A DNA stretch of 64,000 bases from positions 223,025 to 287,024 of the forward strand of contig NZ_JAIERS010000012.1 of assembly GCF_019746665.1 (NCBI RefSeq). The letters run 5' to 3'. Positions 1-8,802 of the stretch are shown here, piece by piece (the stretch's first letter is position 1; every line of letters starts with the position of its first letter). The stretch is from Sphingomonas sp. (lineage in GTDB: Bacteria > Pseudomonadota > Alphaproteobacteria > Sphingomonadales > Sphingomonadaceae). The notes below the pieces were generated by a model, which searched no databases, had not been told where the DNA came from, and saw nothing but the letters and a program-made list of their open reading frames with translations. A program made the position numbers and the translations under genes.

Positions 1-1
1 A

Positions 2-400
2 GATTATGACGCGATCATCGTCGGCACCCCCACCCGCTATGGCCGGATGGCGAGCCAGATGGCGGCGTTCCTCGATACCACCGGCGGGCTGTGGATGCGT
101 GGCGCGCTCAACGGCAAGGTCGGCGGCGCCTTCACCTCCACCGCGACCCAGCATGGTGGCCAGGAAACGACGCTGTTTTCGGTGATCAACAATCTCTTCC
201 ATCTGGGGCTGATCATCGTCGGGCTGGATTATGGCTTCCAGGCGCAGATGGGGGTCGATGAGGTGAAGGGCGGATCGCCCTATGGCGCGACCACCATCGC
301 CGACGGCAATGGCAGCCGCCAGCCGAGCGCGACCGAGCTCGACGGTGCCCGCTACCAGGGCCGCCGGATCGCCGAGGTGGCGGCGAAGTTGACGGCGTGA
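2..400 (+). CDS. wrbA: NAD(P)H:quinone oxidoreductase WrbA (C-terminal part, cut by window start)
   Basis: The reading frame is open from the first complete codon at position 2, so the N-terminal part of the gene lies outside the window. The visible 132 residues begin with the GTPTRYG motif that contacts FMN in WrbA flavodoxin-like proteins, followed by the [16 protein letters not shown] segment typical of the family. WrbA is a cytosolic FMN enzyme that reduces quinones by two electrons and is linked to oxidative stress. It ends at TGA 398-400. Recognition is from these motifs, and family assignment is secure. Confidence 0.93.
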   Translation, partial: DYDAIIVGTPTRYGRMASQMAAFLDTTGGLWMRGALNGKVGGAFTSTATQHGGQETTLFSVINNLFHLGLIIVGLDYGFQAQMGVDEVKGGSPYGATTIADGNGSRQPSATELDGARYQGRRIAEVAAKLTA

Positions 401-485
401 AGCTGCTGGGGCGACGCGGCTCCCCGTCGCCCCAATTCACCTCTGACGAACGTTGAGGGATGCCCCCGCCCCCGACGCACGGGCG

Positions 486-1220
486 CTATCTTAAGTTGAA
501 CCCCGGCCCCGGGCTCAGCGCCCTCGCAGGATTGTCGGCAACCGCCGGTTGCGCGGCGAAGCTTGCACGGGCGCGGGTGAAGATGGTCCGCGCCGCCGCC
601 GCCCCCGGCGCGGCGAGCGACGTACCCACCCAGCGCCAGTGCCACGGCTCATAGGACACACCCTGCGCATTGCCCGCCGGGAAGCTCAGCTCGAACCCGA
701 AATCGGGCGCATGGACCAATAGCCAGCGCCCCACGGCGGTACGCGCGAAGCACGGATCGACGTCATGGCAGCCGCGACTGGGCCGGGTGCCGAAATCGAG
801 TGCATAGCCGGTCGCGTGCTCGCTATAGCCCGGCGGGCCGACCCAGCGGGCGCGATCGGCGGCGTCGCGCGATCGCTTGCGCGGGCCGATCTGGCCGCAA
901 AACACCTGCCCTTGGCGCGCGATCGATCGGTGGCACGAAACCGCCCGCACCGCGCCGCGCAGCTCGGGGTTGGCATTGGCCGCGGCCAGCATCCGCTCCA
1001 GATCGGCGACGACTTCGCGCCGCAGCTGGCACTTGCCGCCGATCGCAAAGCCGGCAGGCGCGGGCACCAGGTCCTCCGCGCGCGCCTCCTCATAGGGCAG
1101 ATGGCCGAGCATCCGCCCGTCGGCCATCGCCGCCACCTCCTGCCCCGGGCAGAGTCGCGCCGCCGAAAGCGCGCCGGGAGCCGTGAACAAAACCAACGCT
1201 ACCAACGGCTTGTTTCGCAT
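486..1220 (-). CDS. M15-family D-alanyl-D-alanine carboxypeptidase (VanY-like), secreted
   Basis: A 244-residue protein with a short hydrophobic N-terminal segment (residues 5-20) that looks like a signal peptide. The zinc and catalytic residues of M15 peptidases are visible: SEH with H135, D142 in the following GYALDFG, and the EPWHW box with E191 and H194. These enzymes trim the terminal D-Ala from peptidoglycan stems in the periplasm. The start at ATG 1220 is chosen because a strong GGGAGGGG ribosome-binding sequence precedes it; the frame is open far upstream but that part has no coding character and overlaps the oppositely oriented pseudouridine synthase gene. There are six or more cysteines, consistent with periplasmic disulfides. 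Confidence 0.88.
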   Translation of the reverse strand: MRNKPLVALVLFTAPGALSAARLCPGQEVAAMADGRMLGHLPYEEARAEDLVPAPAGFAIGGKCQLRREVVADLERMLAAANANPELRGAVRAVSCHRSIARQGQVFCGQIGPRKRSRDAADRARWVGPPGYSEHATGYALDFGTRPSRGCHDVDPCFARTAVGRWLLVHAPDFGFELSFPAGNAQGVSYEPWHWRWVGTSLAAPGAAAARTIFTRARASFAAQPAVADNPARALSPGPGFNLR

Positions 1221-1280
1221 CACCCCTCCCATCCAAACGCCGCTCTGGCATGGCGGCGACGATGGTGGCAAGGCATAACC

Positions 1281-1934
1281 ATGCTCACTGATCGCGTGCT
1301 TTTCATCGACGCCGAGGCGATAATTCTCGACAAGCCCGCCGGCCTGCCGGTCGATGCGCCGCGCGACGGCAGCCTGAGCATCGAGAACCATTTGCAGGCG
1401 CTGACGTTCGGGTTTCAGCGCTGGCCGCTGCCGGTCCACCGGCTCGATCGCGACACCTCGGGCTGTCTGCTGCTGGCGCGTAATCCCAAGGCGCATAAGC
1501 GTTTCGCCCAGGCGTTCGAGGCGGGTAGCGTGGAGAAGCGCTATCGCGCGGTGCTCGACGGGGTGCCCGAGGGTGAGAGCGGCACAATCGACCTCGCGCT
1601 CGCCAAGGTGAGCAGCGTCGAGCGTGGCTGGCGAATGGTGCCGAGCGCCAAGGGCAAGCCGGCGCGCACTCATTGGCGATTGATACGCGTGGCCGATGGG
1701 CGCGCGCTGGTCGAGTTCGTCCCCGAAACCGGGCGGACGCATCAGATCCGTGTCCACGCCGCCGAGGGACTGGGCTGCCCGGTGCGCGGCGATCCGGTGT
1801 ACGGTCGCGCGAACGGCGTGCCGCTGCTGCTTCACGCCGCCGCGCTGAGCGTGCCGCGCGGCGCCAAGCCGCCGGCGAGCGCGCTCGCCCCGACCCCCGA
1901 TCGCTTCATCACAGCGGGGTTCGCGGATGATTGA
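1281..1934 (+). CDS. RluA-family pseudouridine synthase
   Basis: A 217-residue protein with the RluA signature HRLDRDTSG, whose second aspartate is the catalytic nucleophile, and the later GRTHQIRVH motif. These enzymes isomerise uridine to pseudouridine in rRNA or tRNA. It lacks an N-terminal S4 domain, so it resembles the short RluA/TruC type rather than RluC or RluD. The start ATG 1281 lies 60 bp from the divergent peptidase gene. Its last 8 bases overlap arfB, which suggests cotranscription and translational coupling of an rRNA modifier with a ribosome-rescue factor. The exact target position cannot be told from sequence. Confidence 0.9.
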   Translation: MLTDRVLFIDAEAIILDKPAGLPVDAPRDGSLSIENHLQALTFGFQRWPLPVHRLDRDTSGCLLLARNPKAHKRFAQAFEAGSVEKRYRAVLDGVPEGESGTIDLALAKVSSVERGWRMVPSAKGKPARTHWRLIRVADGRALVEFVPETGRTHQIRVHAAEGLGCPVRGDPVYGRANGVPLLLHAAALSVPRGAKPPASALAPTPDRFITAGFADD

Positions 1935-2325
1935 GGTTCCCGCCGAGGCGATCGAGGAACGCTTCCTGGCGGGAACCGGCCCGGGCGGGCAGAATGTCAA
2001 CAAGGTCGCGACGGCAGTGCAGCTCCGCGTCGATGTATTCGCGCTGGGGCTGCATCCCGAGGTTTATCGCCGGCTGCGTACGCTCGCCGGTTCGCGTATG
2101 ACCACGGCGGGCGAATTGCTGATCGTCGCCCGCCGCTTCCGCACCCAGGAGGCCAACCGGCTCGACGCGCGCGAGCGGCTGAACGAGCTGCTCCAGGCCG
2201 CCCTTCGCCGCCCCGAGAAGCGGATCAAGACCAAGCCGAGCAAGGCGGCCAAGGCCAAGCGGATCGAAAAGAAGAAGGCGCGCAGCGACGTGAAGGCGGC
2301 GCGCGGTAAAGTGCGGGTGGAATAA
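1927..2325 (+). CDS. arfB: Peptidyl-tRNA hydrolase ArfB (ribosome rescue)
   Basis: A 132-residue release-factor-like protein with the GPGGQNVNK motif; the GGQ tripeptide (residues 20-22) catalyses hydrolysis of the peptidyl-tRNA ester. The C-terminal third is a lysine- and arginine-rich tail (from about residue 100), which in ArfB/YaeJ inserts into the empty mRNA channel of stalled ribosomes. Length and architecture match the family. It overlaps the preceding pseudouridine synthase by 8 bp. It frees ribosomes stalled without a stop codon, a backup to trans-translation. Confidence 0.94.
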   Translation: MIEVPAEAIEERFLAGTGPGGQNVNKVATAVQLRVDVFALGLHPEVYRRLRTLAGSRMTTAGELLIVARRFRTQEANRLDARERLNELLQAALRRPEKRIKTKPSKAAKAKRIEKKKARSDVKAARGKVRVE

Positions 2326-2328
2326 GAC

Positions 2329-3675
2329 CTACCGCAACAGCACCAGCTCCTCCGCCATCGTCGGGTGGATCGCGACGGTCTGGTCGAACTGATCCTTGGT
2401 CAGCCCCGCCTTGATGGCGACCGCCGCGACCTGCAGAATCTCCGGCGCGTCCGGCCCGATCATGTGGATGCCGACGATCCGGTTGTTCGCGCCATCGCAG
2501 ATCATCTTGTACAGCGCGCGCTCGTTGCGGCCGGCGAGCACATTCTTCATCGGTCGGAAGTCCGACGTATAAACCCGAACCGAGCCCAGTTTGGTCCGCG
2601 CCTGCCCTTCGGTCATGCCGACGCCCGCGAGGGGCGGGTGGCTGAACACCGCGCTCGGGATGCAGCTATAATCGACTTTGGTCGGCTTGCCGCCATAGAT
2701 GGTGTCGGCGAAGGCCTGCCCCTCGCGGATCGCGACCGGGGTGAGCTGCACGCGGTTGGTGACGTCGCCGACCGCATAGATGCTCGCGCAGGTCGACTGG
2801 TTATCGTCATTCACCTTCACCGCGCCCGCATCGTCGATCTCGACCCCGGCGGTTTCCAGCCCCAGACCCTCGGTGTTGGGCACGCGGCCGGTGGCGAACA
2901 GCACGCAATCGACGTCGATATCGTCGTGATTGGTCATCGAGACGCGCAGCTGGCCGTTCCCGAGCTTCTCGATCCCGCGGAAACTGGCGTTGAAGCGGAA
3001 ATTGATGCCCTTGGTCATCGAGATTTGGAGTAGCCGGTCGCGGATCTGCTCATCATAGCCGCGCAGGATCTGGTCGGAGCGATTGATCAGCGTCACATGC
3101 GCGCCGAACTCGTGGAAAATACCCGCGAATTCATTGGCGATATAGCCCGCGCCCGCGATCAAGATGCGCTTGGGGATCGCGGGCAAATGGAACACCTCGT
3201 TGGAAGTGATGCCATGCTCGTGCCCGGGGCAGCTGGGGATTTGCGGCCGCGCGCCGGTCGCGATCAGGATGCGTTCGGCGGTGAACTCGGTCCCGTCCGC
3301 CAGGCGCACCGAATGCGGTCCGGTGACGACCGCGCGCTGGTGAAACAACTGAACCTTATGGTTTTCGAGCGTGCCGGTATAGGCGCCCTCGATCCGGGTG
3401 ACTTCGGCGAGCACGTTATCGCGCAGCCGCGCCCAATCGAAATTGCATTGGGGTACGTCCCAGCCAAAGCAGCGGGCGTCGGCCAGATCCTCAGCGAAAT
3501 GCGCGCCATAGACGAGCAGTTTCTTGGGCACGCAGCCGCGGATCACGCAAGTGCCGCCGACACGATATTCCTCGGCCACCGCGACGCGGGCGCCGTGTGC
3601 CGCCGCGACGCGCGAGGCGCGTACCCCGCCCGATCCGCCACCGATGACGAACAGATCAAAATCGAAATCGCTCAT
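2329..3675 (-). CDS. gor: Glutathione-disulfide reductase
   Basis: A 448-residue FAD- and NADPH-dependent disulfide reductase. Visible are the N-terminal FAD motif IGGGSGG (residues 11-17), the redox-active pair C43 and C48 in GGTCVIRGCVPKK, a second nucleotide motif IAGAGYIANEFAG, and the C-terminal HPTMAEE box that supplies the catalytic histidine. It reduces glutathione disulfide in the cytosol. The start at ATG 3675 is preferred over in-frame codons further upstream, because a GGGAAG ribosome-binding site precedes it and the longer form would run into pgi. It lies 13 bp downstream of pgi and is probably cotranscribed with it, linking NADPH use to glucose-6-phosphate metabolism. Confidence 0.93.
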   Translation of the reverse strand: MSDFDFDLFVIGGGSGGVRASRVAAAHGARVAVAEEYRVGGTCVIRGCVPKKLLVYGAHFAEDLADARCFGWDVPQCNFDWARLRDNVLAEVTRIEGAYTGTLENHKVQLFHQRAVVTGPHSVRLADGTEFTAERILIATGARPQIPSCPGHEHGITSNEVFHLPAIPKRILIAGAGYIANEFAGIFHEFGAHVTLINRSDQILRGYDEQIRDRLLQISMTKGINFRFNASFRGIEKLGNGQLRVSMTNHDDIDVDCVLFATGRVPNTEGLGLETAGVEIDDAGAVKVNDDNQSTCASIYAVGDVTNRVQLTPVAIREGQAFADTIYGGKPTKVDYSCIPSAVFSHPPLAGVGMTEGQARTKLGSVRVYTSDFRPMKNVLAGRNERALYKMICDGANNRIVGIHMIGPDAPEILQVAAVAIKAGLTKDQFDQTVAIHPTMAEELVLLR

Positions 3676-3688
3676 GTCGCTTCCCGTC

Positions 3689-5176
3689 TCAGCCAAAGGC
3701 GCGCGCGATCAGATCGGTGGTGGAAGGATCGAAGTCACCCCCCTGCCCCGCCGCCTTCGCCATTTCCTTACCCAGTTCCACGCCGAACTGGTCGAACGGA
3801 TTGATGCCGAGCAGCACCGCGTTCACGAATGTGCGCGCTTCGTAAAACGCGATCAGCGCGCCGAGCGTGCGCGGATCGAGCGTTTCGAGCAGCACCGTGC
3901 TCGATGGGCGATCGCCGGGATAGGCGCGCGCGGGATCGTCCGGGTTGGCGCGGCCCTGCATCAGCGCGGCGCCTTGCGCGAAGGCGTTGAGCAGCAGCTG
4001 GCGGTGATGTGCCTCGGCGAGCGTGTCGCCCGGCTCGATCACCGCGACAAATTCCACCGGCACCAGATGCGTACCCTGGTGGAGCAACTGGAACACCGCG
4101 TGCTGCGCGTCGGTCCCCACCCCGCCCCAGGTGATCGGGGCGGTGGGGCGACCGATCGGCGCGCCCTCGATCGTGACACCCTTGCCGTTCGATTCCATCT
4201 CCAGCTGCTGGAGATAGGGTGGCAGCAGGCGGAGCCGCTCGTCATAGGCGAACACCGCGCGCGTCTCCGCCAGCTCGACCTGGGCGTAGAAGAGATCGGC
4301 GAAGGCGGCGAGCGCCGGCGCATTCTCGTGGAGCGCGGCCAGGCGGAAATGGCGGTCCATCTCCCCCGCCCCGTCGAGCATCGCCTCGAACGCATCCCAC
4401 CCCAGCGCGAGCGCCGCCGGGAAACCGATCGACGACCAGAGCGAATAGCGCCCGCCGACCGACTCGGCGAAAGGCAGCACGCGGGTGTCGTCGACTCCCC
4501 AGTCGACCGCGCGTTCGGGTGCGGCGGTGAGCGCCACGACCCGGCCATAAGGGTCGGCCACCCCGCCCTCGCTCAGCCAGGCGAGCGCGCTTTCGGCGTT
4601 GAGCAGGGTTTCGGTGGTGGTGAAGGTCTTGCTGGCGACCACGATCAGCGTCGCGCTGGGATCAAAGCGGCGGAACGCCTCCTCAAGCGCGAGTCCGTCG
4701 ATGTTCGAGACGACCGCCACCTCGTAGCGCGCTTCCTCCCGACCGAGCGCGTCGATCAGCAGCTGCGGCCCCAACGCCGAGCCACCGATGCCGATATGGA
4801 GCACGTGGCGGATCGGGCCGAATGCTTCTGCTTCGATCGCGTCGATCAGCGCGCGCATCCGGGCGTGGAGCTGCGCCGCGCGGGCGACGGCCTCGGGCGA
4901 CCCCTCGCCACGCTCGGCGCTGTGCTCGGCGGCGCGGCCCTCGGTCGCGTTGACCGCGGCACCGGCGAACAGCGCCTCGCGCTTGGCCGCAAGATCACGC
5001 TCCTTCGCCAGCGCCTCGAACGCGGCAAGCGCCTCGGCGGTGAGATGCGTCTTCGACCAATCGAAATGGATGCCCGCGACGTCGAGCGTCAGCCGTTGCA
5101 GCCGATCGGGATCGGCGGCGAACAGCGCGTCCAGGCGATCGGGGGCGAGCGCGGTGATGGCGTCCCAGGCGGTCAT
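3689..5176 (-). CDS. pgi: Glucose-6-phosphate isomerase
   Basis: A 495-residue protein interconverting glucose 6-phosphate and fructose 6-phosphate. The two family signatures are readable: the GGRYSLWSSIGFP segment near the middle and the active-site LEMESNGKG with its catalytic glutamate. The QGTHLVPVEF histidine motif and a SKTFTTTETL sugar-phosphate loop are also present. The start ATG 5176 follows an AGGGAG ribosome-binding site. It is the first gene of a two-gene unit with gor and diverges from lepB with about 100 bp between them. Confidence 0.96.
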   Translation of the reverse strand: MTAWDAITALAPDRLDALFAADPDRLQRLTLDVAGIHFDWSKTHLTAEALAAFEALAKERDLAAKREALFAGAAVNATEGRAAEHSAERGEGSPEAVARAAQLHARMRALIDAIEAEAFGPIRHVLHIGIGGSALGPQLLIDALGREEARYEVAVVSNIDGLALEEAFRRFDPSATLIVVASKTFTTTETLLNAESALAWLSEGGVADPYGRVVALTAAPERAVDWGVDDTRVLPFAESVGGRYSLWSSIGFPAALALGWDAFEAMLDGAGEMDRHFRLAALHENAPALAAFADLFYAQVELAETRAVFAYDERLRLLPPYLQQLEMESNGKGVTIEGAPIGRPTAPITWGGVGTDAQHAVFQLLHQGTHLVPVEFVAVIEPGDTLAEAHHRQLLLNAFAQGAALMQGRANPDDPARAYPGDRPSSTVLLETLDPRTLGALIAFYEARTFVNAVLLGINPFDQFGVELGKEMAKAAGQGGDFDPSTTDLIARAFG

Positions 5177-5279
5177 GCTGCTACTCCCTGCGGGCGTTAG
5201 GCCCGCCGCTTAGCGCTTGGGGGCCGCCCCCGCCACCCCGCTTGACGCCCCGCCTCGCTAGGCGCAGAGCGCCGCCACG

Positions 5280-6122
5280 ATGGATCAATCCCCCGTGCCG
5301 CCGCCCGATGCGGCTCCCCGGCCCGCCCGCCGTTCCGCGCAGGGCGAGCTGCGCGATAATTTGTGGTTCCTGCTCTGGCTGGTGCTGGGCGTCGCGCTGT
5401 TCCGCAGCTTCCTGCTGTCGCCTTTCGTCATTCCATCGGAATCGATGCTGCCGCGCCTGCTGATCGGCGACTATCTGTTCGTCTCGAAATGGAATTATGG
5501 CTTTTCACGGCACAGCCTGCCGTTCAGCGCGCCGCTGATCCCGGGCAAGCTGTTCGCCAGCCTGCCCCAGCGAGGCGACATCGTCGTGTTCAAGGCGCCG
5601 CCGCTCGACCACGACGATTACATCAAGCGGGTGATCGGCCTGCCGGGCGATTCGATCCAGCTCGTCCGCGGCCAGGTGATCCTGAATGGCCAGCCGCTAC
5701 CGCTCACCCCGCTCAAGGATTTCCGCATCGCGCTCACCCCCAATTACGGCTTCGACAAATGCGCCGAGCCGTACCGCGAGCTGATCCGCGGCAAGTTCTT
5801 CTGCCATTACCGCGCTTATCGGGAGACGCTCCCGGGCGGACGGCACTATACGGTGCTCGATCGCGGCGCCTCGCCGGGGGACGACACGCCCGTGTTCCAT
5901 GTGCCGCCGGGCCATGTCTTCATGATGGGCGACAACCGTGACGACAGCGCCGACAGCCGCTTTCCAGCGGTGGCGGGGGGCGGCATCGGCTTCGTGCCGG
6001 TGGAAAATCTGGAAGGCAAAGCGGTGTTCATGTTCTTCTCGACCGACGGCAGCGCGCAGTGGCTGCTGCCCTGGACCTGGGCGAGCGCGGCGCGCTGGGA
6101 CCGGATCGGACGTGGCTTTTGA
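5280..6122 (+). CDS. lepB: Signal peptidase I
   Basis: A 280-residue inner-membrane protease that removes signal peptides from exported proteins. A single membrane segment (about residues 27-45) is followed by the PSESM box with catalytic S55, the YIKRVIGLPGD box with catalytic K116, and the later MGDNRDDSADSR box D/E. The catalytic domain is large for the family because of an insertion between the Lys motif and box D, containing two cysteines. It heads the lepB-rnc-era-nitrilase run; its stop codon overlaps the proposed rnc start. Confidence 0.95.
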   Translation: MDQSPVPPPDAAPRPARRSAQGELRDNLWFLLWLVLGVALFRSFLLSPFVIPSESMLPRLLIGDYLFVSKWNYGFSRHSLPFSAPLIPGKLFASLPQRGDIVVFKAPPLDHDDYIKRVIGLPGDSIQLVRGQVILNGQPLPLTPLKDFRIALTPNYGFDKCAEPYRELIRGKFFCHYRAYRETLPGGRHYTVLDRGASPGDDTPVFHVPPGHVFMMGDNRDDSADSRFPAVAGGGIGFVPVENLEGKAVFMFFSTDGSAQWLLPWTWASAARWDRIGRGF

Positions 6123-6787
6123 ACACGCTGGCGGCCTGGATCGAGGAGGCGTTCGGCCTCCCCCCGCGCGACGAGGCGCTCTACGTTCGCGCGCTGACGC
6201 ATGGCAGCCGCAGCGCCGACAATTATGAGCGGCTGGAGTTTCTCGGCGACCGGGTGCTCGCGCTGGTGATGGCCGAATGGCTTTATGAGCGCTTTCCCGG
6301 CGAGAGCGAGGGGCAACTCTCGAAGCGGCTGAACGCGCTCGTCACCGGATCGGTTTGCGCCGAGATCGGCCGCGAACTGGGCGTTCCGGCGCAGCTTCAG
6401 CTCGGCAAGCAGGCGCGCGATGATGGCGCCTCGGACTCGGATAATGTGCTGGGCGACGCGGTGGAGGCACTCATCGGCGCCTTCTACCAGGAACATGGCT
6501 TCGATCCCGCGCGCGCGGCGGTCCGGCGGTTGTGGGCAACGCGGGTGAGCGCCGATCTGCGCGCGCCGCAGCATCCCAAATCGGCGCTGCAGGAATGGGC
6601 GGCAGCCCAAGGCCGCCGTCCGCCGGAATATGCGGTGATCGACCGCGCCGGCCCCCACCACGCCCCGCGCTTCACCGTACGGGTAAGCGTTGGCAAGCTC
6701 GCCGAGGCAACCGCGACCGGCGGATCGAAACAGGAAGCCGAGACAGCGGCGGCCGCCGCGCTTCTGGCGCAATTGGAGGCACGATGA
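6119..6787 (+). CDS. rnc: Ribonuclease III
   Basis: A double-strand-specific endoribonuclease. The RNase III signature is seen as ERLEFLGDRVL, with the metal-binding acidic residues there and in the DAVEALIGA motif. A double-stranded RNA-binding domain follows (PPEYAVIDRAGPHHAPRFTV to the C-terminus). The start is uncertain: TTG 6119 overlaps the lepB stop in a TTGA arrangement and gives a 222-residue protein that begins close to the conserved domain; an in-frame GTG at 6059 would give 242 residues and overlap lepB by 64 bp. The TTG is preferred here. It overlaps era by 4 bp, so the three genes are very likely cotranslated. Confidence 0.92.
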   Translation: MNTLAAWIEEAFGLPPRDEALYVRALTHGSRSADNYERLEFLGDRVLALVMAEWLYERFPGESEGQLSKRLNALVTGSVCAEIGRELGVPAQLQLGKQARDDGASDSDNVLGDAVEALIGAFYQEHGFDPARAAVRRLWATRVSADLRAPQHPKSALQEWAAAQGRRPPEYAVIDRAGPHHAPRFTVRVSVGKLAEATATGGSKQEAETAAAAALLAQLEAR

Positions 6788-7680
6788 CCGAAACCCGTTG
6801 CGGCGTGATCGCCGTGGTCGGTGCGCCCAACGCCGGCAAATCCACCCTCGTCAACGCGCTTGTCGGCCAGAAGGTCGCGATCGTCAGCCCCAAGGCGCAG
6901 ACCACGCGCACGCGCCTGCTGGGCGTCGCGATCGAGGGCGATGCGCAATTGCTGCTGGTCGACACGCCGGGCATTTTCGAGCCGCAGCGCCGGCTCGATC
7001 GGGCGATGGTCGCCGCCGCCTGGGGCGGAGCCGAGGGCGCCGACCTGATCGCGCTGGTGGTCGACGCCAAGGGCGGGCTCGGCCCCAAGGTGGCGCCCAT
7101 CGCCGAGGCGCTGGCGAGCCGATCCGAGCGCAAGTTCCTGATCCTCAACAAGGTCGATCTCGCCGACAAGGCGCGGCTGCTTGGCCACGCCCAGCGGCTG
7201 AACGAGCTGGCGACCTTCGACGAGACCTTCTTCGTCTCGGCGCAGACCGGCGACGGACTCGCCGAGCTGAAGGCCGCGCTCGCCGGCGCGATGCCCGCCG
7301 GCCCCTGGCATTTTCCCGAGGATCAGGTGTCGGACGCGACCGAGCGGATGCTCGCCGCCGAGGTCACCCGCGAACAGCTTTATCTCCAGCTCCATGCCGA
7401 GCTGCCTTATTCGAGCGCGATCGAGACCGAAAAATATAGCGAGCGCGAGGACGGCTCGGTCGAAATCCACCAGCAGATCCTCGTCGCCCGCCCCACGCAG
7501 CGCGCGATCGTCCTCGGCAAGGGCGGCGCAAGAATCCGGGAGATCGGCGCGCGCGCGCGGGCTGAACTCGCGCAATTGCTCGGTCACCCGGTCCATCTTT
7601 ACCTGCATGTAAAGGTAAAGGCCGATTGGGACGAGGATCGCAGCTTCTACAGGGATATCGGGCTCGAATGGGTGGAGTGA
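6784..7680 (+). CDS. era: Ribosome-assembly GTPase Era
   Basis: A 298-residue GTPase needed for 30S subunit maturation. The P-loop GAPNAGKS is near the N-terminus, followed by a switch I T in TTRTR, the DTPG switch II motif, and NKVD for guanine recognition. A C-terminal KH domain follows, with VLGKGGARIREIG as the nucleic-acid-binding loop that contacts the 3' end of 16S rRNA. The ATG overlaps the rnc stop as ATGA. Length is normal for Era. Confidence 0.96.
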   Translation: MTETRCGVIAVVGAPNAGKSTLVNALVGQKVAIVSPKAQTTRTRLLGVAIEGDAQLLLVDTPGIFEPQRRLDRAMVAAAWGGAEGADLIALVVDAKGGLGPKVAPIAEALASRSERKFLILNKVDLADKARLLGHAQRLNELATFDETFFVSAQTGDGLAELKAALAGAMPAGPWHFPEDQVSDATERMLAAEVTREQLYLQLHAELPYSSAIETEKYSEREDGSVEIHQQILVARPTQRAIVLGKGGARIREIGARARAELAQLLGHPVHLYLHVKVKADWDEDRSFYRDIGLEWVE

Positions 7681-8621
7681 AACAGATCAAGGCGGCGGTG
7701 GTGCAGGCCGCCCCGGTGCCGGTCGCCGTGACCTATGGTATCGAGCGGATGGCCAGGCAGCTGCGCGACGCGCTCGACACGGGCGCGCGGATGATCGCGT
7801 TCGGCGAGACTTTCCTGGGCGGCTATCCGATCTGGCTCGACGAGGCGCCCGGTGCCGCCTTGTGGGATCAGCGCGGCGCGCAGGCGCTTCACGGCCTGCT
7901 GCTCGATGAAGCGCTGCGCGAGAACGATCCGCGGCTTGAACCGATCCAGGCAATGGTCGATGCCGCCGGTGCCTATGTGTCGGTCGGCGTGCATGAGCGG
8001 GTGCGGTCGAGCCTCAAGAACACCCAGATGCTGCTGCGCCCTCATCTGCCGCCGGTGAAGCACCGCAAGCTGGTGCCGACGCACGGCGAGCGGCTGATCT
8101 GGGCGCGGGGTGACGGCTCGACTCTCACCACCACCGATGCCGGCTGGGGGACGATCGGCCAGGCGATTTGCTGGGAGCATTGGATGCCCCTCGTCCGCGC
8201 GACGCTGCACCATGCGGGCGAAGCGGTGCATGTCGCCGCCTGGCCGACGGTGCGCGACGTCCACATCCTCGCCAGCCGGCATTATGCGTTCGAGGGGCGC
8301 TGCTTCGTGCTCGCGGCGGGTACCGTGCAGACGCGCGACCAGGTGATCGAGGGCCTCGCGCGCGCGGGCGGAGACGCCGATGCCGAAGCGCTGCTGAAGG
8401 CGATGCCCGAGGGTTTGCTGCAACATGGCGGCAGTGCGATCGTCGCGCCCAATGCCGATGTGCTGGCGCTTGCCGGGGATGGCGAGGAGATCATCACCGC
8501 CGATCTCGACCTGACGGCGATTGGCCGTGGCCTCGCCGCGCTCGATGTCGATGGCCATTATAGCCGGCCGGACATTTTCGAGCTGCGGGTCGATCGGCGC
8601 GAACAGAATGGGGTGGTCTAG
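7668..8621 (+). CDS. Nitrilase-family carbon-nitrogen hydrolase
   Basis: A 317-residue protein with the full nitrilase triad: E47 in FGETFLGGYP, K134 in HRKLVPTHGE, and C168 in ICWEHWMP. The CWEH context is that of true nitrilases (nitrile to acid plus ammonia) rather than of amidases or ureidopropionases, so aliphatic or aryl-nitrile activity is the best guess. The substrate is unknown. The start ATG 7668 overlaps the end of era by 13 bp; an in-frame GTG at 7677 would overlap by only 4 bp and is an alternative. It probably rides on the lepB-rnc-era transcript by readthrough. Confidence 0.88.
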   Translation: MGGVKQIKAAVVQAAPVPVAVTYGIERMARQLRDALDTGARMIAFGETFLGGYPIWLDEAPGAALWDQRGAQALHGLLLDEALRENDPRLEPIQAMVDAAGAYVSVGVHERVRSSLKNTQMLLRPHLPPVKHRKLVPTHGERLIWARGDGSTLTTTDAGWGTIGQAICWEHWMPLVRATLHHAGEAVHVAAWPTVRDVHILASRHYAFEGRCFVLAAGTVQTRDQVIEGLARAGGDADAEALLKAMPEGLLQHGGSAIVAPNADVLALAGDGEEIITADLDLTAIGRGLAALDVDGHYSRPDIFELRVDRREQNGVV

Positions 8622-8802
8622 CGCGGCAGAAACCGACGCTCGCGTCGATCTGAGCGAACGTCTGCGAAAGCCCAAAATAGCAAGTGATGTCCCCACCCTA
8701 AAGCGAGGGTATTTCACCGATTGCCGTCGCAACACCTTGGCCGCGCCGCCCCGCTGACCTGACTTGTTCCGGCCACTTTCAAGGCCATGCCAGGCGCCGC
8801 CG

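Noticed and set aside
3524..5200. 558-codon plus-strand frame across gor and pgi
   Set aside because: Antisense shadow of two well-identified minus-strand enzymes; the translation is rich in Arg, Gly and His and has no motif.
8622..8802. Possible terminator or gene in the nitrilase-sirtuin gap
   Set aside because: Only a weak ACCCT/AGGGT hairpin near 8695 was found and no coding signal; not strong enough to report as a feature.
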